A stretch of DNA of 64,000 bases from positions 3,100,001 to 3,164,000 of the forward strand of contig OZ253939.1 in NCBI GenBank assembly GCA_965267245.1. The letters are read 5' to 3'. The stretch comes from JANSWY01 sp965267245. GTDB taxonomy: Bacteria > Bacteroidota > Bacteroidia > Cytophagales > Cyclobacteriaceae. The notes below the pieces were generated by a model. It had not been told where the DNA came from and did no database searches. It worked only from the letters and a program-made list of their open reading frames with translations. The first letter of the stretch is position 1, and every line of letters starts with the position of its first letter. This document shows, in pieces, positions 53,118 through 63,900 of this stretch. The position numbers and the translations under genes were made by a program.

Positions 53118-56100
53118 TTATTTCACAAATATTTTGCTGGTACGCATGAAGTTCTCTCCACGGATCCGTAGAATGAATATTCCCGGCTTTAATTCCGCTG
53201 AGTTAAACCTGATCCGGTTTTTTCCAGACTTTTTGAACCCTTCATCAATCATATTCACCAACTGACCACTCGCATTTAGTAGGTCAATCGATACATTACC
53301 TTCATCTTCGAGTGTGTACTCTACTGTGGTAATCTGATTGGATGGATTTGGGTAAATATTGAGTGCTATATCCAGTGCACTACTTGTTACTGAGGGCTCT
53401 CCACCCAGGCTATCCAATAACCACAAAGTAGATTGTCTTAGCATTTTCCAATAATCAGCAGTACCTGCATTGGAAACTCCATCATGGAATGCCAATACCA
53501 CGGCTCTTTCGTTTAATACACCACTTGGTTCAATGGCCACCCAGCTAAATCCAGTATATCCGTCACCCTGACCCAGGTTAGTCGATTTAAGACTACCATC
53601 GATCTCAACTTCATACTGGAATACATCCCAGGTTGTCTTTGTATTATCGAATACCTGAACAGTTTCATTAGCCGCCCAAATTCCTGCAGTAATGACATGT
53701 TCATCATCCAGAATTTTCATATCCTGGACAACAGCAACTTGTGCCGTTTCTGAATTAATGGAACCAATATTTAACCTATCTGCTGATAATCCATAAGGCT
53801 CTGCTATCAAAACAGGAGTTGGATATCCAGCTGCTGCAAATGGAGCCGTATTAGCCGATGAAACTGACTCACTTAAGTAGGTAAGCGTATAACCAGTATG
53901 GTTGAATCCCTCGTAGGCTTCATGATCAACATAATCAACGGTAAAGCCCCATGCTTCCAATGTATCAATAATCAGCGCATCTCCTTCACCACTGGCATCT
54001 GCGGTAGAATTTCCAACGTAAACCACTTTAAAGTCTCCGTCTCCTCCACCTCCAGTTGCGCTAGTAAAGTTCACAGTATATGTCAGTGCGGATACACCAT
54101 CTGCAGCAACTACATCAACCGTGGTTGATCCTGGTATTTCTGTTGCTGGAGTTATCGTTACATCAGCGCCTGCTTCATCAGTAGCTGTGGCAGTCACTGT
54201 TGGCACTTCATCTCCCTCTACTTCAACATCGTAATTGAGTTCTAGTAAGTTGAAACCACCAACCAGACTTTCACCGACATTAAGTTCTGCCAATGTAGAG
54301 TTTGCAGAAGGTAAGTCAACTGGTGTATATGAAAGGTTGATCAGGTTATCCACTTCATTCAACCAGATTTGCTCTGCCTTTGCGCTTAGATTATAGTATG
54401 AATTGTCATCATGACCCAAACCAAAATAACTTCTTGGTCCTCCACCTTTTGCCTCAGTATCAGAATAGAATACTTCTCCAGCATCAAATCTGGCCATTAA
54501 TAAAGCTTTATCGTCTCCGGCACCTTCAGGATTGTCATTAATGACTACTAATAAATCTGCGTTGGATTCTGCGTCTAATGAATCTGGGAAATATAAAGTT
54601 CTGTATGGTCCAATGAACCAATCAATGTTTCCTTCGGCTGGTATTTCTACACCGGCAAATGCAGCATCAGCATCATCCAAAACTACTGCCTGTATCACTG
54701 AATCTTCAGCAATATCATCCAGTCCATCACTACTTACTGATGAGCTGTTAAACCAATCCAACCTGCTATTTCTAGCGGCAAAAGGAGACATTAACATCAC
54801 TGGGGATGATAACCTATTCCATGCTTGCTTATTGTTATCTCTAAAATCACCACTACTTCCAGATCGACCGATGACAACAAGGTCTGCATCATTATATTCA
54901 GTCAGTTGATCTTCAGTTAATGCGAAGAAATCCTCTTCATATCTTTCAGTTACCACATAGCCCTGGTCTCTGAGTTTATCAATAAATGGTTGATCCCTTG
55001 GCTCGCCAGTGTCTTCATTAACATTATCCTTTGCATGAACAAATATGATATCTCCTGAAGATTCTTTAACAGTAGTAACTGCAAGCCCGAGCGTTCTTTG
55101 AATTTCCGCCAGGTAAACTGCTTTTCCATTATCTGTTAATGGGAAGTAATTGATTACGTCAGTATTGTCATTTCCGAACCCAAAATAGGTTCTTGGACCT
55201 GCTGGTGATTCTCCTGCATCAGGATAGAATTCCACACCTGTTTCAAACCTCGCAATAACAACTATTGTGTCATTGGTCGCAACAAGTTCAGCATTGGTTT
55301 CATTCCCTTCTAATGACAAGAAGTCATGAGGTGGTAAATAAAAATCCAGTGAATCCTCTGCGGTTAGCTCTACCCGAGAAAAAATGGTGTCTTCAGGTAA
55401 GTGGATAAAAGCATTGAACGGATCCGGTCCATCATTTGAATGGAAGGCTGTTGTACTGTTAAACCAGTTAATTCTTGAGCTTCTGGAACCATACTGGTTA
55501 TTGGAAATGATAGGAGCTGTAATGGCGTTCCAAAACTCCTTATCTGGTGTTTCAAATGTTCCACTTCCCGGACTTCTACCAATTATAATCAAATCAGCAG
55601 CGTCTAAGTAATCCAAAGTGTCTTGTTCCACTTCAGAAAGTGCTCCAGGCCAGAATGGGGTAACTTTAAAACCCTGAAGCCTAAGAAAATTGATTTGTTC
55701 TTCATCCTTTTCATCATCAGTAATAAATACAATTTCATAACTCGATGCTGAAGGATAAGATAAAACAGACGGGCCAAAAGCACCTCCTGTTGTCCAGGCG
55801 ATGTAATCGATTTGACTGGCATACTCATTGCTTCCCGCTCCATCCCCGAATCTAAAATAATTATTAGATGATTCTGTCGTGGTAGTAGCCGTAAGAGCAG
55901 CTGTGTCAGTTTCATTTACATAAATATTTACTTCTCCGGTGTTTGCGTCTAGTGTAAACCGATAGGTATTCCATTCTGCAGGATCCCATCCATTTAGATT
56001 TTCTATCGCAATACCAGCTCCCGACCTTTGTAGGGTGATCTCATCCGATTCAATTCTCAATTGATCACGCAATCCACCCATTTGCAGATCTATTTCAACA

Positions 56101-56414
56101 GCTCTTTCAAATTCATCGATAAGTTTTGCCCGAATAACAATAGTAACAGCATCAGGTGTTTCTGGATCGAACTTATGCCTTTTCATGGCACTTGCGTCCG
56201 CAGTTCCTGGAGATTTAAATTCCAGTAGGTTGTTGGTTGCATCATCTGGATCGGCTATGATTTCCCAGGAAAACGCATCACCGTTCTCATTAGAGTTATC
56301 AAAACCAAGATCAGTATCCTCTGGGAGAGCATCAGCTTCATATACAGTCCAGCTCTGCGCATAACTCATGCAGGAGAGCAGTACCATAATGAAAAGTAAG
56401 TTAAGCTTTCTCAT
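53118..56414 (-). CDS. T9SS-secreted multidomain protein with three ThuA/flavodoxin-like repeats
   Basis: A 1098-residue protein with a signal peptide (to SYAQ, residue 20). An N-terminal concanavalin-like domain (about 30-215) follows. Two long repeats (about 228-440 and 450-690) each begin EIVFITDD- or DIIFVHAKD-like, continue into ADLIIIGRS/ADLVVIGRS and end SRINWFNS/SRLDWFNS. A beta-sandwich linker follows (about 700-790). A third, diverged repeat (795-1000) starts FKVVYVGNS. The last 85 residues (IYPNPSNQITTVEYTL ... TSKIFVK) are a T9SS sorting domain. The repeat is ThuA/glutamine-amidotransferase-like in layout with no obvious active cysteine. It may bind carbohydrate or act in the pectin locus; unknown. 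Confidence 0.7.
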   Translation of the reverse strand: MRKLNLLFIMVLLSCMSYAQSWTVYEADALPEDTDLGFDNSNENGDAFSWEIIADPDDATNNLLEFKSPGTADASAMKRHKFDPETPDAVTIVIRAKLIDEFERAVEIDLQMGGLRDQLRIESDEITLQRSGAGIAIENLNGWDPAEWNTYRFTLDANTGEVNIYVNETDTAALTATTTTESSNNYFRFGDGAGSNEYASQIDYIAWTTGGAFGPSVLSYPSASSYEIVFITDDEKDEEQINFLRLQGFKVTPFWPGALSEVEQDTLDYLDAADLIIIGRSPGSGTFETPDKEFWNAITAPIISNNQYGSRSSRINWFNSTTAFHSNDGPDPFNAFIHLPEDTIFSRVELTAEDSLDFYLPPHDFLSLEGNETNAELVATNDTIVVIARFETGVEFYPDAGESPAGPRTYFGFGNDNTDVINYFPLTDNGKAVYLAEIQRTLGLAVTTVKESSGDIIFVHAKDNVNEDTGEPRDQPFIDKLRDQGYVVTERYEEDFFALTEDQLTEYNDADLVVIGRSGSSGDFRDNNKQAWNRLSSPVMLMSPFAARNSRLDWFNSSSVSSDGLDDIAEDSVIQAVVLDDADAAFAGVEIPAEGNIDWFIGPYRTLYFPDSLDAESNADLLVVINDNPEGAGDDKALLMARFDAGEVFYSDTEAKGGGPRSYFGLGHDDNSYYNLSAKAEQIWLNEVDNLINLSYTPVDLPSANSTLAELNVGESLVGGFNLLELNYDVEVEGDEVPTVTATATDEAGADVTITPATEIPGSTTVDVVAADGVSALTYTVNFTSATGGGGDGDFKVVYVGNSTADASGEGDALIIDTLEAWGFTVDYVDHEAYEGFNHTGYTLTYLSESVSSANTAPFAAAGYPTPVLIAEPYGLSADRLNIGSINSETAQVAVVQDMKILDDEHVITAGIWAANETVQVFDNTKTTWDVFQYEVEIDGSLKSTNLGQGDGYTGFSWVAIEPSGVLNERAVVLAFHDGVSNAGTADYWKMLRQSTLWLLDSLGGEPSVTSSALDIALNIYPNPSNQITTVEYTLEDEGNVSIDLLNASGQLVNMIDEGFKKSGKNRIRFNSAELKPGIFILRIRGENFMRTSKIFVK

Positions 56415-56761
56415 AAATTATTGGTTTAGTTTAAAAATTTAACCATCAGGTTTCTGTTCATTTTAAATACTTCATTTCATCACACATTTAGAGAGTATCT
56501 CACCAAACGTTCCCGAAAAGTAAAACAGATTTTTGATTTGCGCAATCGTTTACACTAAAAAATTTAAAATATTATTCTTCATTTTTATCAAAATACCATT
56601 AATTAGAGGCTTTTATAGCCTGTTATTAGTATAATTAAATTAATTTATGTTTATATTCCACTACAAAATGAACAAACGATTACACAAAATATTCTATATT
56701 TACGGCTAGGAGCAATTAAATCCACTTCGATTAAATTGCGTTAAGTACAAATTATTATTGA
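56415..56761. promoter_or_regulatory. Divergent control region of the pectin locus with two operator-like sites
   Basis: The 347-base gap separates the leftward PUL operon from lacI. Two related sites lie within it: TGCGCAATCGTTTACACT at 56,539-56,556, and TGAACAAACGATTACACA at 56,669-56,686, whose reverse strand reads TGTGTAATCGTTTGTTCA. They share a central CG, as LacI-family operators do. Possible promoter parts: AACGTTTG on the reverse strand near 56,501 for the PUL, and TATATTTA near 56,695 for lacI. No other gene is seen in the gap. Confidence 0.55.
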
Positions 56762-57802
56762 ATGAAAGAGAGGGGTACCACCATACATGAAATTGCGAAA
56801 GCATTAAATACAACAGCTTCCACGGTATCCAGGGCATTGAATGACAATCCCAGGATCAGTGACAAAATGAAGAAGCGTGTATTGGAAATGGCCGATAAAT
56901 TAGGTTATGAACCTAATGCTATTGCCTCCTCTTTGAGAAAAGGCCAATCTAAATTAATTGGCATTATAGTACCCTACATTGATCGTGTGTTTTTCTCTTC
57001 CGCCATAAGAGGAATTGAAGAAGAGGTCAAAAAACAAGGTTTCAATGTCATCATTTGTCAATCCAACGAGAAATTGGAAAATGAAATAGAAGATGTGAAT
57101 GTATTGCTCAATGCCCAAATTGCAGGGCTCATCATCTCCATCTCTAAAGAAACTGATAACTTCGATCACCTTAAGAGGGTTCTGGATAAGAAAAAACCAT
57201 TGATCCTATTTGATAGAAGTACTAATAAATTAAATGCTTGTAGTGTTTCAATAGACGATTTTCAAGGTGCCTATGCCTCAGTAAGTCATTTAATTGAGAA
57301 TGGCTATAGAAAAATCGCTTTCTTCTCAGGTAAGACTACTCTGAATATCTATAGAGAAAGACAAAGAGGATATATGGCGGCTCTTGAGGACAATGGCATC
57401 CAAGTAGACGAAAACTTTATTCTGGAAGTACCAAGTGATGTAGAGGATGGCAAATTGGCCATGGAGAAATTAATGAGTTCTAAAAACCCACCAGACGCCC
57501 TCTTCTCTACAAGTGACCATTCAGCACTGGGGGCATTAAAATTCCTGACGGAAAACAATTATAATGTACCTGAAGATGTGGGCATTGCAGGTTTTAGTAA
57601 TGAAACTTTCACAAAATACCTGGAACCTTCATTGACTACCGTTGATCAAAAAAGTAGACAGATGGGTTCCATGGCCGCAAAAATCTTTTTGGAACAATTA
57701 GAAAATAAAGGAGAACCAGTCAGGAAACTCCTTCTTACACCAGAACTTATTACGCGACAATCTTCTAATCGCACCAATATTGATAAAAAGATTGCCGTAT
57801 GA
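56762..57802 (+). CDS. LacI-family transcriptional regulator of the pectin/uronate locus
   Basis: A 346-residue regulator: the N-terminal helix-turn-helix TTIHEIAKALNTTASTVSRAL with the hinge helix NAIASSLRKGQSK, then the periplasmic-binding-like core (LIGIIVPYIDRVFFSSAIRG ... EDVGIAGFSNETFTKYLEPS). It is divergent from the PUL operon and 90 bases upstream of uxaB, with similar palindromic sites in both flanking gaps. It would sense a uronate-pathway intermediate and repress or activate the locus. The effector is not predictable. Confidence 0.9.
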   Translation: MKERGTTIHEIAKALNTTASTVSRALNDNPRISDKMKKRVLEMADKLGYEPNAIASSLRKGQSKLIGIIVPYIDRVFFSSAIRGIEEEVKKQGFNVIICQSNEKLENEIEDVNVLLNAQIAGLIISISKETDNFDHLKRVLDKKKPLILFDRSTNKLNACSVSIDDFQGAYASVSHLIENGYRKIAFFSGKTTLNIYRERQRGYMAALEDNGIQVDENFILEVPSDVEDGKLAMEKLMSSKNPPDALFSTSDHSALGALKFLTENNYNVPEDVGIAGFSNETFTKYLEPSLTTVDQKSRQMGSMAAKIFLEQLENKGEPVRKLLLTPELITRQSSNRTNIDKKIAV

Positions 57803-57844
57803 CTTATAAAAACAAATACTTCATTCATTCATTTTGTATTCACC

Positions 57845-57862
57845 TGCGTAATCGATTGCTCA
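57845..57862. promoter_or_regulatory. Operator-like palindrome upstream of uxaB
   Basis: TGCGTAATCGATTGCTCA, with an inner AATCGATT palindrome, matches the reverse strand of the site at 56,669 at 15 of 18 positions. It lies 31 bases before the uxaB start, between lacI and uxaB, where it could control uxaB-uxaA. Confidence 0.55.
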
Positions 57863-57892
57863 AATTTCGCTGACCAATTATTAAGATGACAA

Positions 57893-59326
57893 ATGAAAGA
57901 ATTGAATAGAAAAAATGCCAATGAAGCTTCTCAGCTGCCAATCAAGGTATTGCAGTTTGGAGAAGGTAACTTTCTACGCGCATTCGTGGACTGGATGATA
58001 GATGGAATGAATAAGAAACATTCCTTTAATGCAGGGGTAGCAGTAGTCCAACCGTTGGAGAATGGACTGATTGACGTCCTCAACCAACAAGAAGGTTTGT
58101 ACCATCACCTCATGCAAGGAAAAGAAGATCAAGTATTAATAGATGAGGCCAATCTGATCACTTGTGTTCAAAATGGTGTTAATCCCTACGATAATCCATC
58201 TGCATATTTCGAACTCGCCACATTAAAGAGCCTTGAGTTGGTTTTTTCCAATACCACCGAAGCAGGGATAGTTTTTGATGAAACTGATATGCCTTCAACA
58301 GGAGAAATAGCAAAAACCTTTCCGGGGAAACTAACGCAATTCCTGAAGTACAGGTATGACCATTTCCATGCTGACGCTAATGCAGGATTGAGAATAATTC
58401 CATGTGAATTGATTGAGTCAAATGGTGAAAACCTTAAAGACGCAATTCTTAATTTCATTTCTCTGTGGAATTTACCTGATGACTTTAAAGATTGGCTGGA
58501 AAAACACAATCATTTTGCTACCACTTTGGTAGATAGAATAGTTCCAGGTTATCCAAGAGATGAAATCGAACCAATCCTCGACCGCATAAAGTACAATGAT
58601 AAACTTGTGGTGAAATCTGAATCTTTTCACCTATTCGTCATAAAAGGGTCTGACAGTATAAAAAATGCATTTCCGGCGGATCAATATGGGTTCAATGTTA
58701 AGTATGTGGATGATATAACGCCATACAGAACGCAAAAAGTAAGAATCTTAAATGGATCCCACACTTCAATGGTCCCAATCGGACTGTTAGCCGGGTTTGA
58801 AACTGTATCAGAAACAATAAATGATGAGCTCATCGGCACTTTCATACATGATATTGTATTCAAGGAAATTGTTCCTACGATTGAAATCCCTGGAGAAGAT
58901 GTGAAAGAATTTGCCAGACAAGTGATCAACCGTTTCAAAAATCCATTTATTCGACATGAATTAGCTAGCATTTCACTTAATTCAATTGCTAAATTTAAAG
59001 TGAGAGTACTTCCAACATTGCTCGATTACTGCATTTCCAGGAAAACGACTCCAAATGGTTTGACACTCTCACTGGCTTGCCTGATACACTATTATGCCTC
59101 AGGTAAATTTGAACTTCATGACACTGAGGAGGTGGTTGGGTATTTCACTCAATTGAGAGAAGAAGGGCTCTGTGCTTCCGAACTCATAGAAAAGATTCTT
59201 TCAAACAAAGAGTTATGGGGTATGGACCTGCTCACAATAGACAGTTTGAATGAAAATGTGTTAGAGAAGTTCAACCTTTTACAAGAAAACAAAATAACTG
59301 AAATTGTTAAACCAATTTCTCTATGA
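57893..59326 (+). CDS. uxaB: Tagaturonate reductase (altronate oxidoreductase)
   Basis: A 477-residue mannitol-dehydrogenase-family enzyme with the cofactor site VLQFGEGNFLRAFVDWMIDG (residues 20-39), the KSESFHLFVIKG motif and the catalytic region RILNGSHTSMVPIGLLAG. It reduces D-tagaturonate to D-altronate with NADH. The end overlaps the uxaA start by 4 bases. With UxaC and UxaA it completes galacturonate conversion to 2-keto-3-deoxygluconate. Confidence 0.94.
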   Translation: MKELNRKNANEASQLPIKVLQFGEGNFLRAFVDWMIDGMNKKHSFNAGVAVVQPLENGLIDVLNQQEGLYHHLMQGKEDQVLIDEANLITCVQNGVNPYDNPSAYFELATLKSLELVFSNTTEAGIVFDETDMPSTGEIAKTFPGKLTQFLKYRYDHFHADANAGLRIIPCELIESNGENLKDAILNFISLWNLPDDFKDWLEKHNHFATTLVDRIVPGYPRDEIEPILDRIKYNDKLVVKSESFHLFVIKGSDSIKNAFPADQYGFNVKYVDDITPYRTQKVRILNGSHTSMVPIGLLAGFETVSETINDELIGTFIHDIVFKEIVPTIEIPGEDVKEFARQVINRFKNPFIRHELASISLNSIAKFKVRVLPTLLDYCISRKTTPNGLTLSLACLIHYYASGKFELHDTEEVVGYFTQLREEGLCASELIEKILSNKELWGMDLLTIDSLNENVLEKFNLLQENKITEIVKPISL

Positions 59327-60966
59327 ACAAAGTAATAACTATCAATCCAGATGACAACCTGGCCGTTGCATTAACTGATCTAGATGCAGGGGAAGTTGTA
59401 TCTATGAATGGACAAGAAATATCCCTTGTTCACAACATTTCCTTCAAACATAAATTTGCTCTAAAGGATTTTGATGAAGGTGAGGAAGTGCGTATGTACG
59501 GAGTAACTGTGGGTACTGCGAAAGAACCTATTAAAATTGGCGAAGCTATTACCACACAAAACTTAACACACAAGGCTACCGATTATAGTCTATCCAATCC
59601 TTTTAGCTACAAATGGAATTCACCAGACATTTCCAGGTTTGAAAAAAAGACATTTTTAGGTTACCACAGGAATGATGGTCAGGTTGGTACTGCCAATTAC
59701 TGGATTGTATTCCCACTCGTTTTTTGCGAGAATCGCAATATCGAAAAGATAAAAAAAGCTTTCAATAAAGCCCTAGGGTTTGAAGCAGAGGATCCATATG
59801 TGGAACTTGTGAATGAAATGGTTTCCCGTTTCAAGAACAACGAACCAATAAATGGTGAAATTGACTTTCAAATCGAGCCCTCTAAATCACAGAACCATGT
59901 TTTCGAAAATATTGATGGGCTAAGATTCATTACTCACCAGGGTGGTTGCGGTGGTACCAGACATGATGCAGAAACGTTGTGTCAATTATTAGCTGGATAC
60001 GTCAATAACCCTAATGTGGCTGGCGCTACAGTTCTAAGTTTAGGGTGTCAAAACGCTCAAATTGAGATGTTCAAAGACAAATTGAATGCAGTAAACCCCA
60101 ACCTGGACAAACCAGTGTATTTTCTTGAACAGCAAGATGAGGGTACCGAAACAGCTTTGGTGAAAAATGCCATCATCAAGACATTTAAAGGGCTCATTGA
60201 AGCCAATAAAACAACGAGGAAACCTGCACCGCTCAGTAAACTGACAGTCGGTCTGGAATGTGGAGGATCAGATGGGTTTTCGGGCATTTCAGCCAATCCC
60301 GCCATTGGATATACGTCAGACTTGGTAGTTTCTTTAGGTGGTAAAGCCATTTTATCTGAATTCCCTGAGCTATGTGGTGTAGAACAGGAGCTGATTGATA
60401 GGATGGAAGACAAAGAACTGGCAAAGAAATTCACAAAAATCATGGAAGCCTATGAAGCTTCAGCCGCCGCTGTAGGTTCAGGTTTCGATATGAACCCTTC
60501 CCCAGGGAACATCAAAGATGGATTGATCACAGATGCCATGAAGTCCGCTGGTGCTGCCAAAAAAGGGGGAACCTCTCCTGTAAAAGGCGTTTTGGACTAT
60601 ACTGAATATGCAAATAATTCTGGTTTAAACTTACTATGCACTCCCGGAAATGATGTGGAGTCAACGACAGGACTTGCCGGATCTGGAGCCAATATTATTT
60701 TATTCACTACAGGACTAGGTACACCAACTGGAAATCCAATTACTCCTGTATTGAAATTGTCCTCCAATACCCAGTTGGCACAAAGAATGCCAGACATCAT
60801 TGACATAGATACAGGTAAAATCATCACAGGAGAGAAATCATTACCCGAAATGGGAGAGGAGATTCTTGATTACATCATAGAAGTTGCCAGTGGAAGTAAG
60901 AAAACAAAAGCTGAAAAACTGGAGCAATATGATTTTATCCCATGGAAGCGTGGGGTTTCCTTATAG
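59323..60966 (+). CDS. uxaA: Altronate dehydratase
   Basis: A 547-residue enzyme: an N-terminal SAF domain (about 1-90) and the large catalytic domain with HQGGCGGTRHDAETLCQLL, LSLGCQNAQIEMF and LECGGSDGFSGISANPAIG, including the conserved cysteines of the iron-dependent UxaA/GarD family. It dehydrates D-altronate to 2-keto-3-deoxygluconate. It overlaps uxaB by 4 bases and ends 6 bases from the convergent PorU-like gene. No KDG kinase or KDPG aldolase is in the window. Confidence 0.95.
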   Translation: MNKVITINPDDNLAVALTDLDAGEVVSMNGQEISLVHNISFKHKFALKDFDEGEEVRMYGVTVGTAKEPIKIGEAITTQNLTHKATDYSLSNPFSYKWNSPDISRFEKKTFLGYHRNDGQVGTANYWIVFPLVFCENRNIEKIKKAFNKALGFEAEDPYVELVNEMVSRFKNNEPINGEIDFQIEPSKSQNHVFENIDGLRFITHQGGCGGTRHDAETLCQLLAGYVNNPNVAGATVLSLGCQNAQIEMFKDKLNAVNPNLDKPVYFLEQQDEGTETALVKNAIIKTFKGLIEANKTTRKPAPLSKLTVGLECGGSDGFSGISANPAIGYTSDLVVSLGGKAILSEFPELCGVEQELIDRMEDKELAKKFTKIMEAYEASAAAVGSGFDMNPSPGNIKDGLITDAMKSAGAAKKGGTSPVKGVLDYTEYANNSGLNLLCTPGNDVESTTGLAGSGANIILFTTGLGTPTGNPITPVLKLSSNTQLAQRMPDIIDIDTGKIITGEKSLPEMGEEILDYIIEVASGSKKTKAEKLEQYDFIPWKRGVSL

Positions 60967-60972
60967 ACTTCT

Positions 60973-63900
60973 TCATTTAATTATAATTCTATTTACAATT
61001 TGCGCAGATCCGGTTGAATCGAGAGATTTTATCCTGATCTGCGCAATGTAAACTCCCGGCTTGATGTTCCGATTGATCATTTCACTTTTAGCCCATAAAA
61101 TAGTTTGAATTGCTGGTCCGGCACCTTCTATAATCTCACTACCAGAAAATACTGGGTTTCCCGCTACACTATATACATCTATTAGTAATTGAATGTCCTC
61201 ATCCTGTCTGTCATGAGTGAAGGAGAAGTTAATGTCGGAACTTGAAGGGTTAGGATACAATGAAACATTGTTCAGGACAAATTCATCCAATCCTACTACA
61301 TTAAATACTATTTCCTTCTTACTGGAATTTCCATATATATCAGCCACTGAAAACGACAAAGTATATTTCCCTTCTTCAAGTCCCCTGAATCTGTAATTGA
61401 TCTTTCCGCTTTGATAAGAATCAGGGTCAGAGGTGTAATATTCATTAAGAATAATCGCCTTTCCATTTAATTGCGCTATTGGCAACTGTGCCATGCTATT
61501 ATGAGCTAAATTAATTCCTGATTCATCAGAGAGTTTTACTATTAGTTCAGTGTTTGACCCTACCTTCCCTTCGTTCACAAAAAGTGTATCACCCATATAA
61601 AGACTGATTACAGGTGGTGTTTTGTCATTAGCAGATGGTTCAATTTCCATAACTTCCAATTCATTCAATCCACCAATTGCCTCACCATGACTTCCTACTG
61701 AATAGGCAATGATTTTTGAATCAGTAATATCATCATCAATACCACCCAATAAGACCTTTCCTTCAAAATTGCCACTTTTGACTGTTAATTTGACTTGATG
61801 CAGCAAAGACATGCGTTGCTTGTAAACAAAGGGATCATTTTCATCACCCAATGTTTCTTGTGTCACTCCACTTCCGAACCAATGTATAGTAACTTCCCCA
61901 TCATATTGATCATCAACAATGTCTCCATACTGAATACTTCCATAAACTGTATATTGATTGAAAGATTTAAATGATACTACGGTTTCACCATCCAATTGAA
62001 TCGAATCGATCGAGACCTTAGTTTCCGGTATATTTAAACGCATGGTTGGGTCGGCGAGGAGTGTGTAATTCCTGTTATTCCTCCCAAACAAACTTGCGTT
62101 TTTCACCTTGCGAAATACTTCTCCTATACTTTGATATTGATTATCAACTTTTTGAAATACCTGCTGTGTAAACGCCTGGTTAAATAAGAGATTAGAGTTT
62201 GTATAAACTATGCGTGTTGCACTGATGATCCCGATTCCACCACCATTTGGTTCAAATAGTAATCTTTCTCCACTGGAATACCAATCAGGATTATCAAATA
62301 CTGCAAACTCGCAAGTGGCTGTCACGAAAAAAGGGAGTGTTTTCAGGTTTTGCCAATTATGTATATCCAGGTCCCAAACAAGCCTTTCGGTGGCCAATTG
62401 CAACTCATTTCCATGACCGGTATAATCCACAATCAAAACACCATCATGAATTTTCTGATCCAACAATGCTACAGCATCTGCTGAATATTGATTTACCTGT
62501 TCAAATTGATCCAGATACAATTTATCAACTTTCACATGAGCATTCTCCCGATCCATGTTTTGCGCCAGAAAATCAGCATCTTCATGATGTAGATTAGCAT
62601 CCCCGTCATCGGCTAAATAAAGCATCCGTGATTTCCAGTTTCCCGGCTTGGAATCAGTCTCATAGGCTATGATTTTGTCTACAATAATCTGTGCCTGTTC
62701 CTGATTTCTCACTGGTAATCGGCCCACAGCCAGATCCATTGTGTAATTGGAACTATTTTCAGGCCAGTAGCCCTCCTCAGGCTCCATGAAGCCATAAAAA
62801 TCATCAGAGCTGTAAGTAAATATTTCGTTTAGTGAATTCCTTGATTCATAGGTGGGCACAAAATTAGTGTTGTCATCTAGTTGGTCTTTGTAATCGTAAC
62901 TGGCATCTCCAAAAAGCAAAACATGTGACAAGTTTCCATTATCATAAAGGAATTTTATATAATCCCGAATAGCTGTAATGTCCTGCCTCCCGGATGAAAA
63001 TTCATTATATATCTGATCTACAGTCACAACTTTAATTTCCAACCCTGAACCAGAGGCGCGATGAGATGCTAACCTGTTTGCTTCATCAAGAAAATCGAAG
63101 TGCGTAACAATCAAAAAATCAGAATTAAGATAACTTTTGATGTCTTGGTTTTTAATCTTTTCTATTGAAACAGGTTGAATAAAATCATCTTTGAAAAGGA
63201 TGAACTCATCAGACTGTGCATCCAATCGAAATCGGCCATCGTTGCTAATTGGTACAGAGACAACTTCCGTTACTTCTGAAACATCCCAAACTTGAATATC
63301 CGAGGAGAAGTCCTGAATTTCTAAAAGTGCAGAACTCTCAGTCTCCCGAAAAAACTTTGATTGCTTTTCCTGGTATTCAATGAGAGAAGAATAACTTAAA
63401 ACCAGAAAATCTAGAAAACCGAAAGCTCCATTGTCAGCAGAATTGAAGGTGAATTCCAGATTTAACTGAGTGTCTTCTTCTGAGTATTCAAAAGTAGCCT
63501 CCTCGCTAAATGCTCTGGAATAACTAGCTTCCCCTGGTCTCTTTGGAATTTCCAGGGTACCTACATTTGATTCATTTATGGACACTTCAAAACTGGCATC
63601 CGCCAATGATGACGCCATCGCACCAACTGTTAATTTGGCATTATTACTTCCTTCAGGAACCTGAAATTCAATTGATACGCTCTTACCGGGAGCATCAAAC
63701 GTCTCTCCATACCAATCCCGACCGGAATTGAGCAGATTGAATTCATTAATCTCGTGGACTTGATATTGATAGGCCTGTAAATTAACTGATTCATTACCAG
63801 GTGTTAATCCTGAATCACCAATTCTCTTACCGTCTTCAACACCATGCCTTAAAAAGTAGAACAATGTATCAGAATAGATGTTATCCTGATATTTGATAAT

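Noticed and set aside
55799..55814. GTAATCGATTT inside the T9SS multidomain gene as another operator
   Set aside because: It is in mid-coding and only the 8-base core matches; treated as chance.
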